Shown: positions 35,189-45,040 of the stretch, in pieces
Position numbering within the stretch: the stretch's first letter is position 1
Layout: every line of letters starts with the position of its first letter
Assembly: GCF_003937915.1 (NCBI RefSeq)
Contig: NZ_RHUM01000014.1
Coordinates: 42,835 to 106,834 of the forward strand
From: Erwinia sp. 198
GTDB taxonomy: Bacteria > Pseudomonadota > Gammaproteobacteria > Enterobacterales > Enterobacteriaceae
Length of the DNA stretch: 64,000 bases
Reading direction: 5' to 3'
Position numbers and translations under genes: made by a program
Notes under the pieces: model-generated
Seen by the model: the letters and a program-made list of their open reading frames with translations, nothing else
The model's database searches: none
What the model was told of the DNA's origin: nothing

Positions 35189-38100
35189 TTATGCGGTAGA
35201 GCTTTTCGTCGCGTGGTTGTCGGTTAACGCGGCGATAATATCCTGATGGCAAGAGATAATAGAGTGATGATCCGCTGCCAGCGGCACGATTTTAAGGTGC
35301 TGGCAAATTTGACCTAATCCATTATCGGTCATCGCCAGTATTTCACGCCCGTCGTTGCTGTCGATATTAATCAGGTTCACAAATTTTGTGGCCTTGAACA
35401 GCGTCACCCTGGTATGGCAAAGCGCTGAACTCAGCGGCTGATCGTTTAGCTTTAACTCCGTGTCTTCAATGCGAATAACGCGCCGGGCCGCTTCGCCTTC
35501 TAAGCCAATAGCCGCCAGCAGCGATCCCAGCATGTTTGGCGTAACGCGCTGCTGAACGGCCGTCTGGTAAAGGCTGTCCAGCACAAAAACGTGGATATGC
35601 CGATAACCGGCGCGTTCCAGCTGCGCGGCGATTTCCAGCGCAATAATACCGCCCAACGACCAGCCGAGCAGATAAAGCGGCCGATCCTGCGGCAGGCCGC
35701 GCTGTAGCATATGCTGCAAATAGTAAGCAGCCAGCGCGGGCAGGGCAGACACGGCAGGCTGATTAAAAAGGTTATAGTTATTAATCCCGATGACGTTCAT
35801 TTTGCCTTCAAGGCTTAGCGCCAGATCCTGATAGATCTCGCAGCCGACAATGGCGGGATGCACCATCCACATTTCACGGCTGGCCGTATGAACATTCAAT
35901 GGCTGAAGCAGACGAAACTCCGTTTGCGCCCTGTTCATGTGCTGAAGCAGCTTTTGCAGCGGCGGCGGCGAGGCGGCCGGGGTTTCGGCATGGTCACCGC
36001 TGCGAATAGCGTTGGCCTGTTGACGCAGCGTAGCGTGCGAGAGCAGCGTCTTCATCTCTATTGCGATCCCCTGATTTTTCAACTTCATCATCAGCTGGAT
36101 GGCATGAATTGAATGACCGCCAAGCTCGAAAAAATCATCGTCGCGGCCGATCCGGGAAACGCCCAGTAGATCGCGCCAGCACGCGGCCAGCAGACGCTCT
36201 TCGTTATCGATCGGCGGCAGAAAGGTTTTCTCTTCCCGAGCCTGTAAAACGGGCTGCGGCAGCGTTTTACGATCCAGCTTGCCGTTGGGCGATAGCGGGA
36301 AGGCATCCAGCCGCACAATAGCGAACGGGATCATATAGTCGGGCAGCGTTTCCTTCAGCTGTTCGCGAAGCCGCTGCTCAAGCCGCGCTTCCGGTTTTGC
36401 CACTACCCAGGCGACCAGCCGTTTATCGCCCCGATCGTCATCGCAGGCCTGCACCAGCGCACCTTCTATGCCAGCGCAGCTGCCAAGCTGCTGCTCAATT
36501 TCGCCCAGTTCAATACGCAAACCGTGGATTTTTACCTGAAAATCATTGCGCCCCAGATAGTCGATGCTGCCGTCATCCAGCCAGCGGGCCAGGTCGCCGG
36601 TTTTGTACAGTCGGCCTTCACCGCAGGCGCTGAAAGGATCGGCGATAAACCGTTCCCTGCTCAGTTCAGGACGATTGAGGTAACCTCTTGCGACCTGAAT
36701 ACCGCCAATATGCAGCTCGCCGCTGACGCCAGGCGGAACGGGTTGCAGCTGCGCATCAAGAATATAGAGGCGAGTATTGGCAATGGGTTTGCCAACAGGG
36801 ATTAGCGGACGCGGATCCGCAGGCGAGCAGTGCCAGGCAGAAACATCCACGGCGGCTTCCGTCGGGCCATAAAGATTATGCAAAGCCGCCTGGGGCAGCT
36901 GCTGGTGGCAGCGCTGCACGGTAGCCAGCGGCAACGCCTCACCGCTGCAAACGATGCGTTTCAGGCTGCCGCACCGGGCCATGTCGCCGTGGCGTAAAAA
37001 AAGTTGCAGCATGGAAGGGACAAAATGCAGCGTGGTGACCCGGTACTGCTGAATAACCTCGCTAAGGTAATCCGGTTCGCGATGACCGCCAGGCTTCGCC
37101 AGCGCCAGCCGCGCGCCCGTCATCAGCGGCCAGAAAAACTCCCAGACCGAAACGTCAAAACTGAACGGCGTTTTTTGTAACACCGTCTCTTCCGGTTGAA
37201 GCTGATAAGCCTGCTGCATCCATTTCAGCCTGTTCATAACGGCCAGGTGTTCATTCATTACGCCTTTCGGCTTACCGGTCGAGCCTGAAGTATAAATAAC
37301 ATAGGCCAGCGAGCGCTGTGGCCGGTCGCAGGCTGCGGAAAGGTTACCGGTTGGCGCTTCCCGCCAGTGCATTTTATCGTTCAGCAGGTGCAGGCGGGGA
37401 ATCGATCCCAACCCCCGCAGGGCTTTCTCTCCGGCATCGTCAACCAGTAGCGCCACGGCGCCGCAGTCTTCAAGCATATGTTCCAGCCGCTCCTGCGGGT
37501 AGTCGGGATCAAGCGGCACATAGGCACCGCCTGCTTTTAGTATCGCCAGCAGCGCTACCACCATTTCGCGACTGCGCTCAACGCAAAGCGCCACGCGGTC
37601 GTCTGCCTTAACGCCCTGCCTGCGTAAATGCCAGGCCAGCTGATTAGCCTGGCGGTTGAGCGATTGATAGCTGGTTTGCTGGCTGTAGCCACAGAGCGCG
37701 ATGGCGTCAGGGCGGTCGGCGGCCTGCTGTTCAAAATAGCGGTGGATACCTTCGGGAAAAGACCAGGCTTGCTCCGTAGCGTTCCAGCGATGAAAAATGT
37801 TTTTCTGCTCGTCGGGCAGCAGCAAAGGCAGCCGCGCCACGGGCAGATCCTGAGGGCCGTCCAGGATTGCGGTCATCATTTGCAGCAGGCGATCGGCGAT
37901 ATGCTGCGCTTCTTCTTCGCTAAACCAGGCCAGATTGACGTTGCACTCAAGCAGCGGGTCGTCGCCGGGATGGTAATGCCGTAAATACACGGCCAGCGGC
38001 ATTTGTTCGTGGTGATGGCGCATCGCCTCGACCTTGAGCGGCAGGCCGTTCAGCTCGATGTCGGTCGGAAACGTTTCCAGCGAAAAGCTCAGGTCAAACA

Positions 38101-39127
38101 GCTGGCGGCGCCCCTGCTGGCTGAGACGCAGATGGCGATTCAGCTCGGCGATGGGAAAGCGCTGGTGGCGATAGCCTCGGCGTAGTTCGTCAGCAACCTG
38201 TTTAATCAAGGGGGCAAAAGGCTGGCTAACGTCGATAGCCAGCCTGGCCGGGATCATTGATGAAAACATGCCGGGCGTTTGCTTATAGCGTGCGCCGCTG
38301 CGGTTATGCACCGGTATGCCCAGGGTAAGCGAATCGGTCTGCCACTGACGAGCGAACCAGCAGGCGAGGAGTGCGCTAAAAAAATGCATGGCGGAGCCGC
38401 CGTGCTGTTCTGCAAAGTTTTTCAGCTGTTGGTAGCGTGCCGCCGTAATATGCCGCACCGCCTGCGCGCTGGGCCAGGCTTTGTTTTCCTGAAAGCCCTG
38501 ACGGCGCTCCAGCAATGAAGCAGGCGCTTCGGCAAAATGATTAATCCAATATGCCCGATCGTGCTGGTAGCGCTCGGAGCGGAGATATTGCTGGTCGCGG
38601 ATAATAAAATCGCTATAGCCCGCAGATATAACTGGCGCACAAGGCGCCTGTGCCTGTAATGATTTATAACGGGCCATAATCATTTTACTTAACAGCGAAA
38701 CTGAGGTGCCGTCGGCAATGATATGATGCGTGCTGAACAGCCAGAGCGTGGTGACATCATTGACTTTAACCGTCATGCTGCGCCAGAGAAGTTCGCCATG
38801 TAATTTAAAAGGTTTAATAAACTGGCGGCGAATAAACGCTTTGGCTTCGTTTAACGACAGAGAGGCCTGACTGATATCGTGGTATTCAAGGACGGGTTCT
38901 TTTTTATGGATTGTGGTCTGATTAATACCCTGTTCATCTTCTTCAAGGATGATATTTAACGCGTCATGCTGCGCCATAACTTTCCTGATAGCGTCATGCA
39001 ACAGATCGGCAGTAAATGCCGTATCGATGTGCCACAGGGCACCCACGTTATAGCAGGGTGCTTCTGGGGTAAGAAGCTGATCGAGCCAGACGGCTTGCTG
39101 TACGGTAGTCAAAGGAAAAATAGCCAC
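35189..39127 (-). CDS. Single-module non-ribosomal peptide synthetase C-A-T-TE, predicted serine-activating
   Basis: 1,312 residues. Condensation domain (1 to ~430) with intact HHIIADG at 134-140. Adenylation domain (~450-960) with YTSGSTGKPKGVMNEH, NLYGPTEAAVD, YKTGDLARW and PLSPNGKLDRK. Carrier domain with FFELGGHSIHAI (Ser for phosphopantetheine). Thioesterase with GWSLGG nucleophile and a terminal DHHS His. Substrate-pocket blocks FDVSVWEFFW, TTLHFVPSML, VCSGEAL and AAVDVS match EntF of enterobactin synthesis, giving a code of DVWHVSLVDK type (serine) by eye. No MbtH, PPTase, tailoring or export gene is adjacent. It would need a partner thioester donor, or acts on a free acyl/aryl substrate. 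Confidence 0.93.
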   Translation of the reverse strand: MAIFPLTTVQQAVWLDQLLTPEAPCYNVGALWHIDTAFTADLLHDAIRKVMAQHDALNIILEEDEQGINQTTIHKKEPVLEYHDISQASLSLNEAKAFIRRQFIKPFKLHGELLWRSMTVKVNDVTTLWLFSTHHIIADGTSVSLLSKMIMARYKSLQAQAPCAPVISAGYSDFIIRDQQYLRSERYQHDRAYWINHFAEAPASLLERRQGFQENKAWPSAQAVRHITAARYQQLKNFAEQHGGSAMHFFSALLACWFARQWQTDSLTLGIPVHNRSGARYKQTPGMFSSMIPARLAIDVSQPFAPLIKQVADELRRGYRHQRFPIAELNRHLRLSQQGRRQLFDLSFSLETFPTDIELNGLPLKVEAMRHHHEQMPLAVYLRHYHPGDDPLLECNVNLAWFSEEEAQHIADRLLQMMTAILDGPQDLPVARLPLLLPDEQKNIFHRWNATEQAWSFPEGIHRYFEQQAADRPDAIALCGYSQQTSYQSLNRQANQLAWHLRRQGVKADDRVALCVERSREMVVALLAILKAGGAYVPLDPDYPQERLEHMLEDCGAVALLVDDAGEKALRGLGSIPRLHLLNDKMHWREAPTGNLSAACDRPQRSLAYVIYTSGSTGKPKGVMNEHLAVMNRLKWMQQAYQLQPEETVLQKTPFSFDVSVWEFFWPLMTGARLALAKPGGHREPDYLSEVIQQYRVTTLHFVPSMLQLFLRHGDMARCGSLKRIVCSGEALPLATVQRCHQQLPQAALHNLYGPTEAAVDVSAWHCSPADPRPLIPVGKPIANTRLYILDAQLQPVPPGVSGELHIGGIQVARGYLNRPELSRERFIADPFSACGEGRLYKTGDLARWLDDGSIDYLGRNDFQVKIHGLRIELGEIEQQLGSCAGIEGALVQACDDDRGDKRLVAWVVAKPEARLEQRLREQLKETLPDYMIPFAIVRLDAFPLSPNGKLDRKTLPQPVLQAREEKTFLPPIDNEERLLAACWRDLLGVSRIGRDDDFFELGGHSIHAIQLMMKLKNQGIAIEMKTLLSHATLRQQANAIRSGDHAETPAASPPPLQKLLQHMNRAQTEFRLLQPLNVHTASREMWMVHPAIVGCEIYQDLALSLEGKMNVIGINNYNLFNQPAVSALPALAAYYLQHMLQRGLPQDRPLYLLGWSLGGIIALEIAAQLERAGYRHIHVFVLDSLYQTAVQQRVTPNMLGSLLAAIGLEGEAARRVIRIEDTELKLNDQPLSSALCHTRVTLFKATKFVNLINIDSNDGREILAMTDNGLGQICQHLKIVPLAADHHSIISCHQDIIAALTDNHATKSSTA

Positions 39128-39534
39128 GCAAATACCTCCGGTGAGGGATAATTAGAAAAATAAATCAGTAATAAGGCGGGTAGTATATAAATTTTAAAAA
39201 AATAAGATATGAAAAACTGAAGGAAATGTTATGAGTGATTTAACCTTAATTTGTATGCCGTTATTTTTTTTCGTGAGAAAAAATATTTAGTTTTTAATAA
39301 ACAGTTAAATAAAGAAAGATAGAGATATTAGTCTTTTTTAGAGACGTCGGTATAGTGCTATTTAAAAGAAGGTTTTACAGGGTTAAACAGCCGTGTGGTT
39401 ATTGGGATGGTAATGTATTTTAGGGATGGCTGTATATTTATTGCTGCGAATAATGTTCAAATTTAATTGCGCGAAGTCCTTGAAGGAAATAATTGAGATG
39501 GCGATATATTAATCGCTAAATATTAAGTCCTGCC
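39128..39534. other. AT-rich region upstream of the NRPS
   Basis: About 400 bp with no gene, markedly AT-rich compared with both neighbours. It should contain the NRPS promoter. No Fur-box-like sequence was obvious by eye. Confidence 0.5.
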
Positions 39535-39575
39535 GGAAAATAAACAACGCCTGCGGCCTTTTTCAGCGCAGGCGT
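39535..39575 (-). terminator. Terminator of the urea operon
   Basis: ACGCCTGCG (39547-39555) / CGCAGGCGT (39567-39575), followed on the minus strand by TGTTTATTTTCC. It lies 5 bp after the urtE stop. Confidence 0.75.
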
Positions 39576-39580
39576 CGCCA

Positions 39581-40279
39581 TTAAATAGCTACCAGCCCGC
39601 GCACGCCGTCCGCTTCCATTGTTTCGCCCCGGCCGCGCTGCACGATTTCGCCGCGCGACATCACCAGATAGCTGTCGGCAAGCCCGGCGGCAAAATCGTA
39701 AAACTGTTCCACCAGCAGGATAGCCATATCGCCGCGCTGCGCCAGCTGGCGGATCACCGCGCCAATCTCCTTGATGACCGAAGGCTGGATGCCTTCCGTC
39801 GGCTCGTCCAGGATCAGCAGCTGCGGACTGGCGGCCAGCGCGCGGCCAATGGCCAGCTGCTGCTGCTGGCCGCCGGAAAGATCGCCGCCGCGCCGCAGCC
39901 GCATTTCCCGCAGCACCGGGAAAAGCTGATAAATCTCTTCCGGCACCTGTTTTGCCCGCGAGCCGGAAAAGCGCGACAGGCCCATCAGCAGATTCTCTTC
40001 CACCGTCAGGCGTGGGAAAATCTCGCGTCCCTGCGGCACATAGGCCATACCGGCCTGCACGCGCTGGTGCGGTCTGCGGGCGTTGATGCTCTGCTCCTGC
40101 CAGCTGATGACGCCCGATTTTGCCGGAAGCAGCCCCATCAGGCATTTCAGCAGCGTGGTTTTCCCCACGCCGTTGCGTCCCAGTAGACAGGTGATTTCGC
40201 CCGGACGTACCTCAAAGGAGAGGTCGCGTAAAATATGGCTGCCGCCATAATATTGATTAAGATCGTAGACTTTCAGCAT
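39581..40279 (-). CDS. urtE: Urea ABC transporter ATP-binding protein UrtE
   Basis: 232 residues from ATG 40279 (MLKVYDLNQYYGGSHILRDL). Walker A GRNGVGKTT, signature LSGGQQQQLAIGRAL, Walker B LLILDEPTEGIQPS. The IQPS ending and QYYG start are typical of UrtE. LivF-like subunit of the branched-chain-amino-acid/urea uptake family. Starts 1 bp after the urtD stop. Confidence 0.95.
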   Translation of the reverse strand: MLKVYDLNQYYGGSHILRDLSFEVRPGEITCLLGRNGVGKTTLLKCLMGLLPAKSGVISWQEQSINARRPHQRVQAGMAYVPQGREIFPRLTVEENLLMGLSRFSGSRAKQVPEEIYQLFPVLREMRLRRGGDLSGGQQQQLAIGRALAASPQLLILDEPTEGIQPSVIKEIGAVIRQLAQRGDMAILLVEQFYDFAAGLADSYLVMSRGEIVQRGRGETMEADGVRGLVAI

Positions 40280-40280
40280 G

Positions 40281-41072
40281 TTAGCGCCCCAGATAAACGT
40301 CGATAACCCGACCATTCGCCTGCACCTCGCGCAGCGAGCCTTCCGCCAGCACCTGGCCCTGATGCAGCACCGTTACGCGGTCGGCTATTGCTTCGACAAA
40401 GGCCATATCGTGCTCCACCACCATCAGCGAATGGCGGCCGGCCAGATCCTTAAACAGCCCGGCGGTGTACTCCGTTTCCGCATCGGTCATGCCCGCTGCA
40501 GGCTCGTCCAGCAGCAGCAAATGCGGTTCCTGCACCAGCAGCATGCCAATCTCCAGAAACTGCTTTTGCCCGTGCGAGAGCAGGCCAGCCGGACGCCCGC
40601 GCTCCGCGCCCAGCCGCAACAGCTTCAGGACATCGTCAATACGATCCTGCTGCTCGCCGTTAAGTTTGCCGCGCAGGCAGGCCCACACCGATTTATCGCC
40701 TTTGAGCGCGATTTCCAGATTTTCAAATACGGAAAGCGCCTCAAACACCGTGGGCTTCTGGAATTTACGGCCGATGCCCTGCCGCGCAATCTCTACCGGC
40801 GACAGCGTCGTCAGGTCGGTGGTCTGATCGTAAAATACTCGCCCGCTGGTAGGGCGCGTTTTGCCGGTGATCACGTCCATCAGCGTGGTTTTCCCGGCGC
40901 CGTTCGGGCCAATAATGCAGCGCAGCTCGCCCACGCCAATCTGTAGCGACAGGTCGGTCAGCGCTTTAAAGCCGTCGAAAGCCACCGTAATATTTTCCAG
41001 CTGTAAGACCGGGTCGGTTTGCTCGCGATAGCGGTCCGCAGGATGCGGCTGGGTAAAAAGCGGTTCAGTCAT
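40281..41072 (-). CDS. urtD: Urea ABC transporter ATP-binding protein UrtD
   Basis: 263 residues from ATG 41072. LivG-like: Walker A GPNGAGKTT, signature LSHGQKQFLEIGM, Walker B LLLLDEPAAGMTDAE, and the GIGRKFQKPTVFEALSVFEN block characteristic of UrtD. The start overlaps urtC by 8 bp. Confidence 0.95.
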   Translation of the reverse strand: MTEPLFTQPHPADRYREQTDPVLQLENITVAFDGFKALTDLSLQIGVGELRCIIGPNGAGKTTLMDVITGKTRPTSGRVFYDQTTDLTTLSPVEIARQGIGRKFQKPTVFEALSVFENLEIALKGDKSVWACLRGKLNGEQQDRIDDVLKLLRLGAERGRPAGLLSHGQKQFLEIGMLLVQEPHLLLLDEPAAGMTDAETEYTAGLFKDLAGRHSLMVVEHDMAFVEAIADRVTVLHQGQVLAEGSLREVQANGRVIDVYLGR

Positions 41073-42138
41073 GCTTCCTCCGGCGAAGACCAATCACGCC
41101 GTGCGGCAGAAACAGCGTAACCAGGATAAACATCAGCCCCAGAAAAAAGAGCCAGAACTCGGGAAAGGCGACGGTAAACCAACTCTTTGCACCGTTGACG
41201 ATCCCGGCACCCAGCAGCGGGCCGATCAGCGTGCCCCGGCCGCCGAGCGCCACCCAGATAGCCGCCTCGATAGAGTTGGTAGGCGACATCTCGCCCGGAT
41301 TAATAATGCCGACCTGCGGCACGTAGAGCGCGCCCGCCAGCCCGCACAGCACGGCGGAAAGCGTCCAGACAAACAGTTTGAAGCCCTGCGGATGATAGCC
41401 GCAAAAGATCAGGCGGTTTTCCGCATCGCGCACCGCCGTCAGCACGCGGCCAAATTTGCTGCGCGCCAGCGCAAAGCCGATAGCGAGCGTGGCCAGCAGC
41501 AGCAGCACCGTAACGATAAACAGGGCGATGCGGGTGCCGGTTGCCGCGATCGGAAAGCCGAGCAGGGTGGTGAAGCCGGTAAAGCCGTTGTTGCCGCCAA
41601 AGCCGGTTTCGTTGCGGAAAAATAGCAGCATTCCGGCCCAGGTCAGCGCCTGCGTCATAATCGAAAAGTAGACGCCTTTGATTTTCGAGCGAAAGGTAAA
41701 CCAGCCGAAGATCAGCGCCAGCAGCCCCGGCACCAGCACGATCAGGCAGAGCGCCCAGGCAAAATGCTGCGTACCCGCCCAGAACCAGGGCATTTTCTCC
41801 CAGGAGAGAAAGGTCATAAAGGCGGGCAGGCTGTCGCCCGAGGCCTGGCGCATCAGGTACATGCCCATTGCATAGCCGCCGAGCGCGAAAAAAAGCCCGT
41901 GGCCGAGCGACAGCAGTCCGGCATAGCCCCAGACAAGATCCAGCGCCACGGCGACGATCGCATAGCAAAGTATTTTGCCGACCAGCGTCAGCGTCCAGGC
42001 AGAGATCGCCAGCGGATTTTCCGCCGGCAGCAGCGCGAGGAAAGGCAGGATCAGCAGCGCGGCCGTCACCAGCAGACCGGCGACGACGCTAAGGCGCGGC
42101 GCTTTTCGCGTCAGAGTCAACGTAACAGGTTGCGTCAT
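41065..42138 (-). CDS. urtC: Urea ABC transporter permease UrtC
   Basis: 357 residues, about ten hydrophobic helices. LivM-like permease with DLVWGYAGLLSLGHGLFFAL and the coupling region RSKFGRVLTAVRDAENRLIF. Ends with a basic RRRKHD tail. The ATG overlaps the urtB stop by one base (TAATG). Confidence 0.95.
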   Translation of the reverse strand: MTQPVTLTLTRKAPRLSVVAGLLVTAALLILPFLALLPAENPLAISAWTLTLVGKILCYAIVAVALDLVWGYAGLLSLGHGLFFALGGYAMGMYLMRQASGDSLPAFMTFLSWEKMPWFWAGTQHFAWALCLIVLVPGLLALIFGWFTFRSKIKGVYFSIMTQALTWAGMLLFFRNETGFGGNNGFTGFTTLLGFPIAATGTRIALFIVTVLLLLATLAIGFALARSKFGRVLTAVRDAENRLIFCGYHPQGFKLFVWTLSAVLCGLAGALYVPQVGIINPGEMSPTNSIEAAIWVALGGRGTLIGPLLGAGIVNGAKSWFTVAFPEFWLFFLGLMFILVTLFLPHGVIGLRRRKHD

Positions 42139-43700
42139 TAGTCAGTCACCCTTCCTTTGATGGCGAACAGGCCCTGCGGCCGCTTCTGGATAAACAGCAC
42201 GATCAGCGCCAGCAGCAGGATTTTCCCCAGCACCGCGCCGATTTGCGGCTCCAGGATCTTGTTGAGAATGCCTAAGCCGAATGCGGCCAGCACCGTCCCC
42301 GCCAGCTGGCCGACGCCGCCGGTCACTACCACCAGGAAAGAGTCGATAATATAGCCCTGGCCCAGCTCCGGCCCGACGTTGCCCAGCTGCGACAGCGCCA
42401 CGCCGCCCAGGCCTGCCATGCCGGAACCCAGCCCGAACGCCAGCATGTCCACGCGTCCGGTCGGCACACCGCAGCAGTCGGCCATGGCGCGGTTCTGCGT
42501 TACCGCCCGTACGTTCAGCCCAAGGCGGGTTTTGTTCAGCAGCAGCCCGGTCAGGATCAGCACAAAGATCGCAAATAAAATCACCGCGATGCGGTTGTAA
42601 GGCAGCACCAGCCCCGGCAAAGCCTGCCAGCCGCCGGACAGCCACGGCGGGTTAGCCACCTCCAGGTTTTGCGTGCCGAACAGCATGCGCACCAGCTGGA
42701 TCAGCATCAGGCTGATGCCCCAGGTTGCCAGCAGCGTCTCCAGCGGACGGCCATAAAGATGGCGCACGATGGTGCGCTCCAGCGCCATGCCGATGGCGGC
42801 GGTGACAAAAAAGGCCACCGGCAGCGCCAGCAGCGGGTAGAAAGCGAGCCATTCCGGCGCATAGCGCTGAAACAGCGTCTGCACCAGCCAGGTGGCGTAG
42901 GCGCCCAGCATCAGCATTTCACCGTGGGCCATATTGATAACGCCCAGCAGGCCATAGGTGATCGCCAGGCCCAGCGCCGCCAACAGCAGCACCGATCCCA
43001 GCGAAACGCCGGAGAACGCCTGGCCGAGCAGCTCGCCCAGCTGCAGACGCTGTTTGATCTGCTTCAGGCCGTCGGCAGCGGCGGCGCGCACCTGTGCATC
43101 CGGCTCGTTTTGCGCCACGCGCGTCAGCGCGGCCTGGGTTTGCGGATCGCTGGTTTCGCCCAGCAGCTTTACGGCCTTCAGGCGTATCTGAGGATCGGCG
43201 TCGGCAAGCTGTAATCCGGCCACGGCCTGAGCCAGCGCGGCACGTACGGCGTCGTCCTGCTCTGCGGCCAGGCGTTTGGTCAGCAGCGGCAGCTGATCGG
43301 CCTGCGCTTCGTTTTGCAGCTCGCGCGCGGCGTCCAGGCGCGTGGCGGCGCTGTCGCTGACCAGCTGATGGGCGGCCAGCGTGGTGGCGACCAGCACGCG
43401 CAGCCTGTTGTTCATAAAGAGTTTTTTTGTGCCGCCTTCGGGCGTCGCGTCGCCATCAAGCGGTGTCAGCCTGCCGTCAACGAGGCTGAACGGCCGCCTG
43501 TTGGCATCCAGCACCACGTTTTCCTGATGCAGCGCGGTCAGCAGCGCAAGACGCGAGGCGTCCGGCTGGGCCGCCCATTGCTGAAGCAGCGCGACCTGGC
43601 CCGGACGGCTGGCGGCGGCGAAATCGGCAGCCGGCCCGGCAAAAGCGGCGGGCAGCAGGCACAGCGTAATAAAGAGCGTTAGCAGTTGACGTAGGATCAT
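42138..43700 (-). CDS. urtB: Urea ABC transporter permease UrtB
   Basis: 520 residues from ATG 43700. Signal peptide MILRQLLTLFITLCLLPAAF, a ~200-residue periplasmic domain rich in Ala/Leu/Gln with HEAT-like helical repeats (DADPQIRLKAVKLLGE, EPDAQVRAAAADGL), then a LivH-like membrane permease with GLLGVINMAHGEMLMLGAY. The long periplasmic N-terminal part is a mark of UrtB compared with LivH. The longer frame to 43757 has no better binding site. Confidence 0.93.
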   Translation of the reverse strand: MILRQLLTLFITLCLLPAAFAGPAADFAAASRPGQVALLQQWAAQPDASRLALLTALHQENVVLDANRRPFSLVDGRLTPLDGDATPEGGTKKLFMNNRLRVLVATTLAAHQLVSDSAATRLDAARELQNEAQADQLPLLTKRLAAEQDDAVRAALAQAVAGLQLADADPQIRLKAVKLLGETSDPQTQAALTRVAQNEPDAQVRAAAADGLKQIKQRLQLGELLGQAFSGVSLGSVLLLAALGLAITYGLLGVINMAHGEMLMLGAYATWLVQTLFQRYAPEWLAFYPLLALPVAFFVTAAIGMALERTIVRHLYGRPLETLLATWGISLMLIQLVRMLFGTQNLEVANPPWLSGGWQALPGLVLPYNRIAVILFAIFVLILTGLLLNKTRLGLNVRAVTQNRAMADCCGVPTGRVDMLAFGLGSGMAGLGGVALSQLGNVGPELGQGYIIDSFLVVVTGGVGQLAGTVLAAFGLGILNKILEPQIGAVLGKILLLALIVLFIQKRPQGLFAIKGRVTD

Positions 43701-43732
43701 CGCAATGCCCATCCAGTTAAAAAGAGAGAACC

Positions 43733-43750
43733 GGGCGGCGGCGGCCGCCC
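43733..43750 (-). terminator. Intercistronic hairpin after urtA
   Basis: GGGCGGC (43733-43739) / GCCGCCC (43744-43750), followed on the minus strand by CGGTTCTCTCTTTTTAAC. A leaky terminator here would give more binding protein than permease, common for ABC operons. Confidence 0.5.
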
Positions 43751-43761
43751 CGGCCACGCGG

Positions 43762-45030
43762 TTACTGCACGGTTTTTACCGGCCGATCGGGCTTTTTATC
43801 GTTGCCGGGGAGATAAGGGCTCCACGGCTGCGCGCGCACCGGCTTGTCGGTTTGCCACACCACGTTAAACTGGCCGTTCTCTTCAATCTCGCCAATCATT
43901 ACCGGCTTGTGCAGGTGATGGTTGGTGGCATCCATGGTCAGCGTAAAGCCGTCCGGCGCGTTAAGGGTCTGGCCCGCCATCGCTTCACGCACCTTATCCA
44001 CATCGGTGGTTCCCGCTTTCTCGACCGCCTGTGCCCACATATGAATACCTACATAGGTGGCCTCCATCGGATCGTTGGTGACGGCGGTCGCGGCGTTCGG
44101 CAGGTTGTGCGCTTTGGCGTAAGCGCGATAGTCCGCAACAAACTTTTTATTGGCCGGATTGTCCACCGACTGGAAGTAGTTCCAGGCGGCCAGGTTGCCG
44201 ACCAGCGGTTTGGTATCAATGCCGCGCAGCTCCTCTTCGCCGACCGAGAACGCCACTACCGGCACATCGGTGGCTTTAATACCCTGATTGGCCAGCTCTT
44301 TATAGAAAGGCACGTTGGAGTCGCCGTTGATAGTGGAGATCACCGCCGTTTTTCCGCCCGCAGAGAACTTTTTAATGTTGGCGACGATGGTCTGATAATC
44401 GCTGTAGCCAAACGGCGTATAGACTTCCTCAATATCGCTGTCCTTCACGCCCTTGACGTGCAGGAAAGCGCGCAGGATTTTATTGGTGGTGCGGGGATAG
44501 ACATAGTCGGTGCCGAGCAGGAAAAAGCGCTTCGCGCCGCCGCCGTCTTCGCTCATCAAATAGTCCACCGCCGGGATCGCCTGTTGGTTCGGCGCCGCAC
44601 CGGTATAGAAGACGTTTGGCGATATCTCTTCACCCTCGTACTGCACCGGATAGAACAGCAGGCCGTTCAGCTCTTCAAATACGGGCAGCACCGACTTGCG
44701 GGAAACGGAGGTCCAACAGCCGAAGACCACGGCCGCTTTGTCCTGCGTGAGCAGCTGGCGCGCTTTTTCGGCAAACAGCGGCCAGTTGGACGCCGGATCG
44801 ACCACTACCGGCTGAAGCTTTTTACCCAGCACGCCGCCGCTGGCGTTGATTTCGTCGATGGTCATCAGCGCCACGTCCTTCAGCGGCGTTTCGGAAATCG
44901 CCATGGTGCCGGACAGCGACGAGAGGATGCCGACCTTGATCGTCTCCGCCGCGTGCGCGCTCCATGCCGCGCCCATCGCAATGACCGAAGCCGAAAGCGC
45001 AAAAGCTTTTAATAACGAACGTCTTTTCAT
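43762..45030 (-). CDS. urtA: Urea-binding protein UrtA
   Basis: 422 residues. N-terminal MKRRSLLKAFALSASVIAMG with cleavage near AHA|AETIKV; the paired Arg and hydrophobic stretch allow Sec or possibly Tat export. Family features: KVGILSSLSGTMAISETPLK, VVFGCWTSVSRKSVLPVFEE, FYPVQYEGEE, FFLLGTDYVYPRTTNK, NDPMEATYVGIHMW. Type-I periplasmic binding protein delivering urea (or short amides) to UrtBCDE. Confidence 0.96.
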   Translation of the reverse strand: MKRRSLLKAFALSASVIAMGAAWSAHAAETIKVGILSSLSGTMAISETPLKDVALMTIDEINASGGVLGKKLQPVVVDPASNWPLFAEKARQLLTQDKAAVVFGCWTSVSRKSVLPVFEELNGLLFYPVQYEGEEISPNVFYTGAAPNQQAIPAVDYLMSEDGGGAKRFFLLGTDYVYPRTTNKILRAFLHVKGVKDSDIEEVYTPFGYSDYQTIVANIKKFSAGGKTAVISTINGDSNVPFYKELANQGIKATDVPVVAFSVGEEELRGIDTKPLVGNLAAWNYFQSVDNPANKKFVADYRAYAKAHNLPNAATAVTNDPMEATYVGIHMWAQAVEKAGTTDVDKVREAMAGQTLNAPDGFTLTMDATNHHLHKPVMIGEIEENGQFNVVWQTDKPVRAQPWSPYLPGNDKKPDRPVKTVQ

Positions 45031-45040
45031 CCGGTGAACC

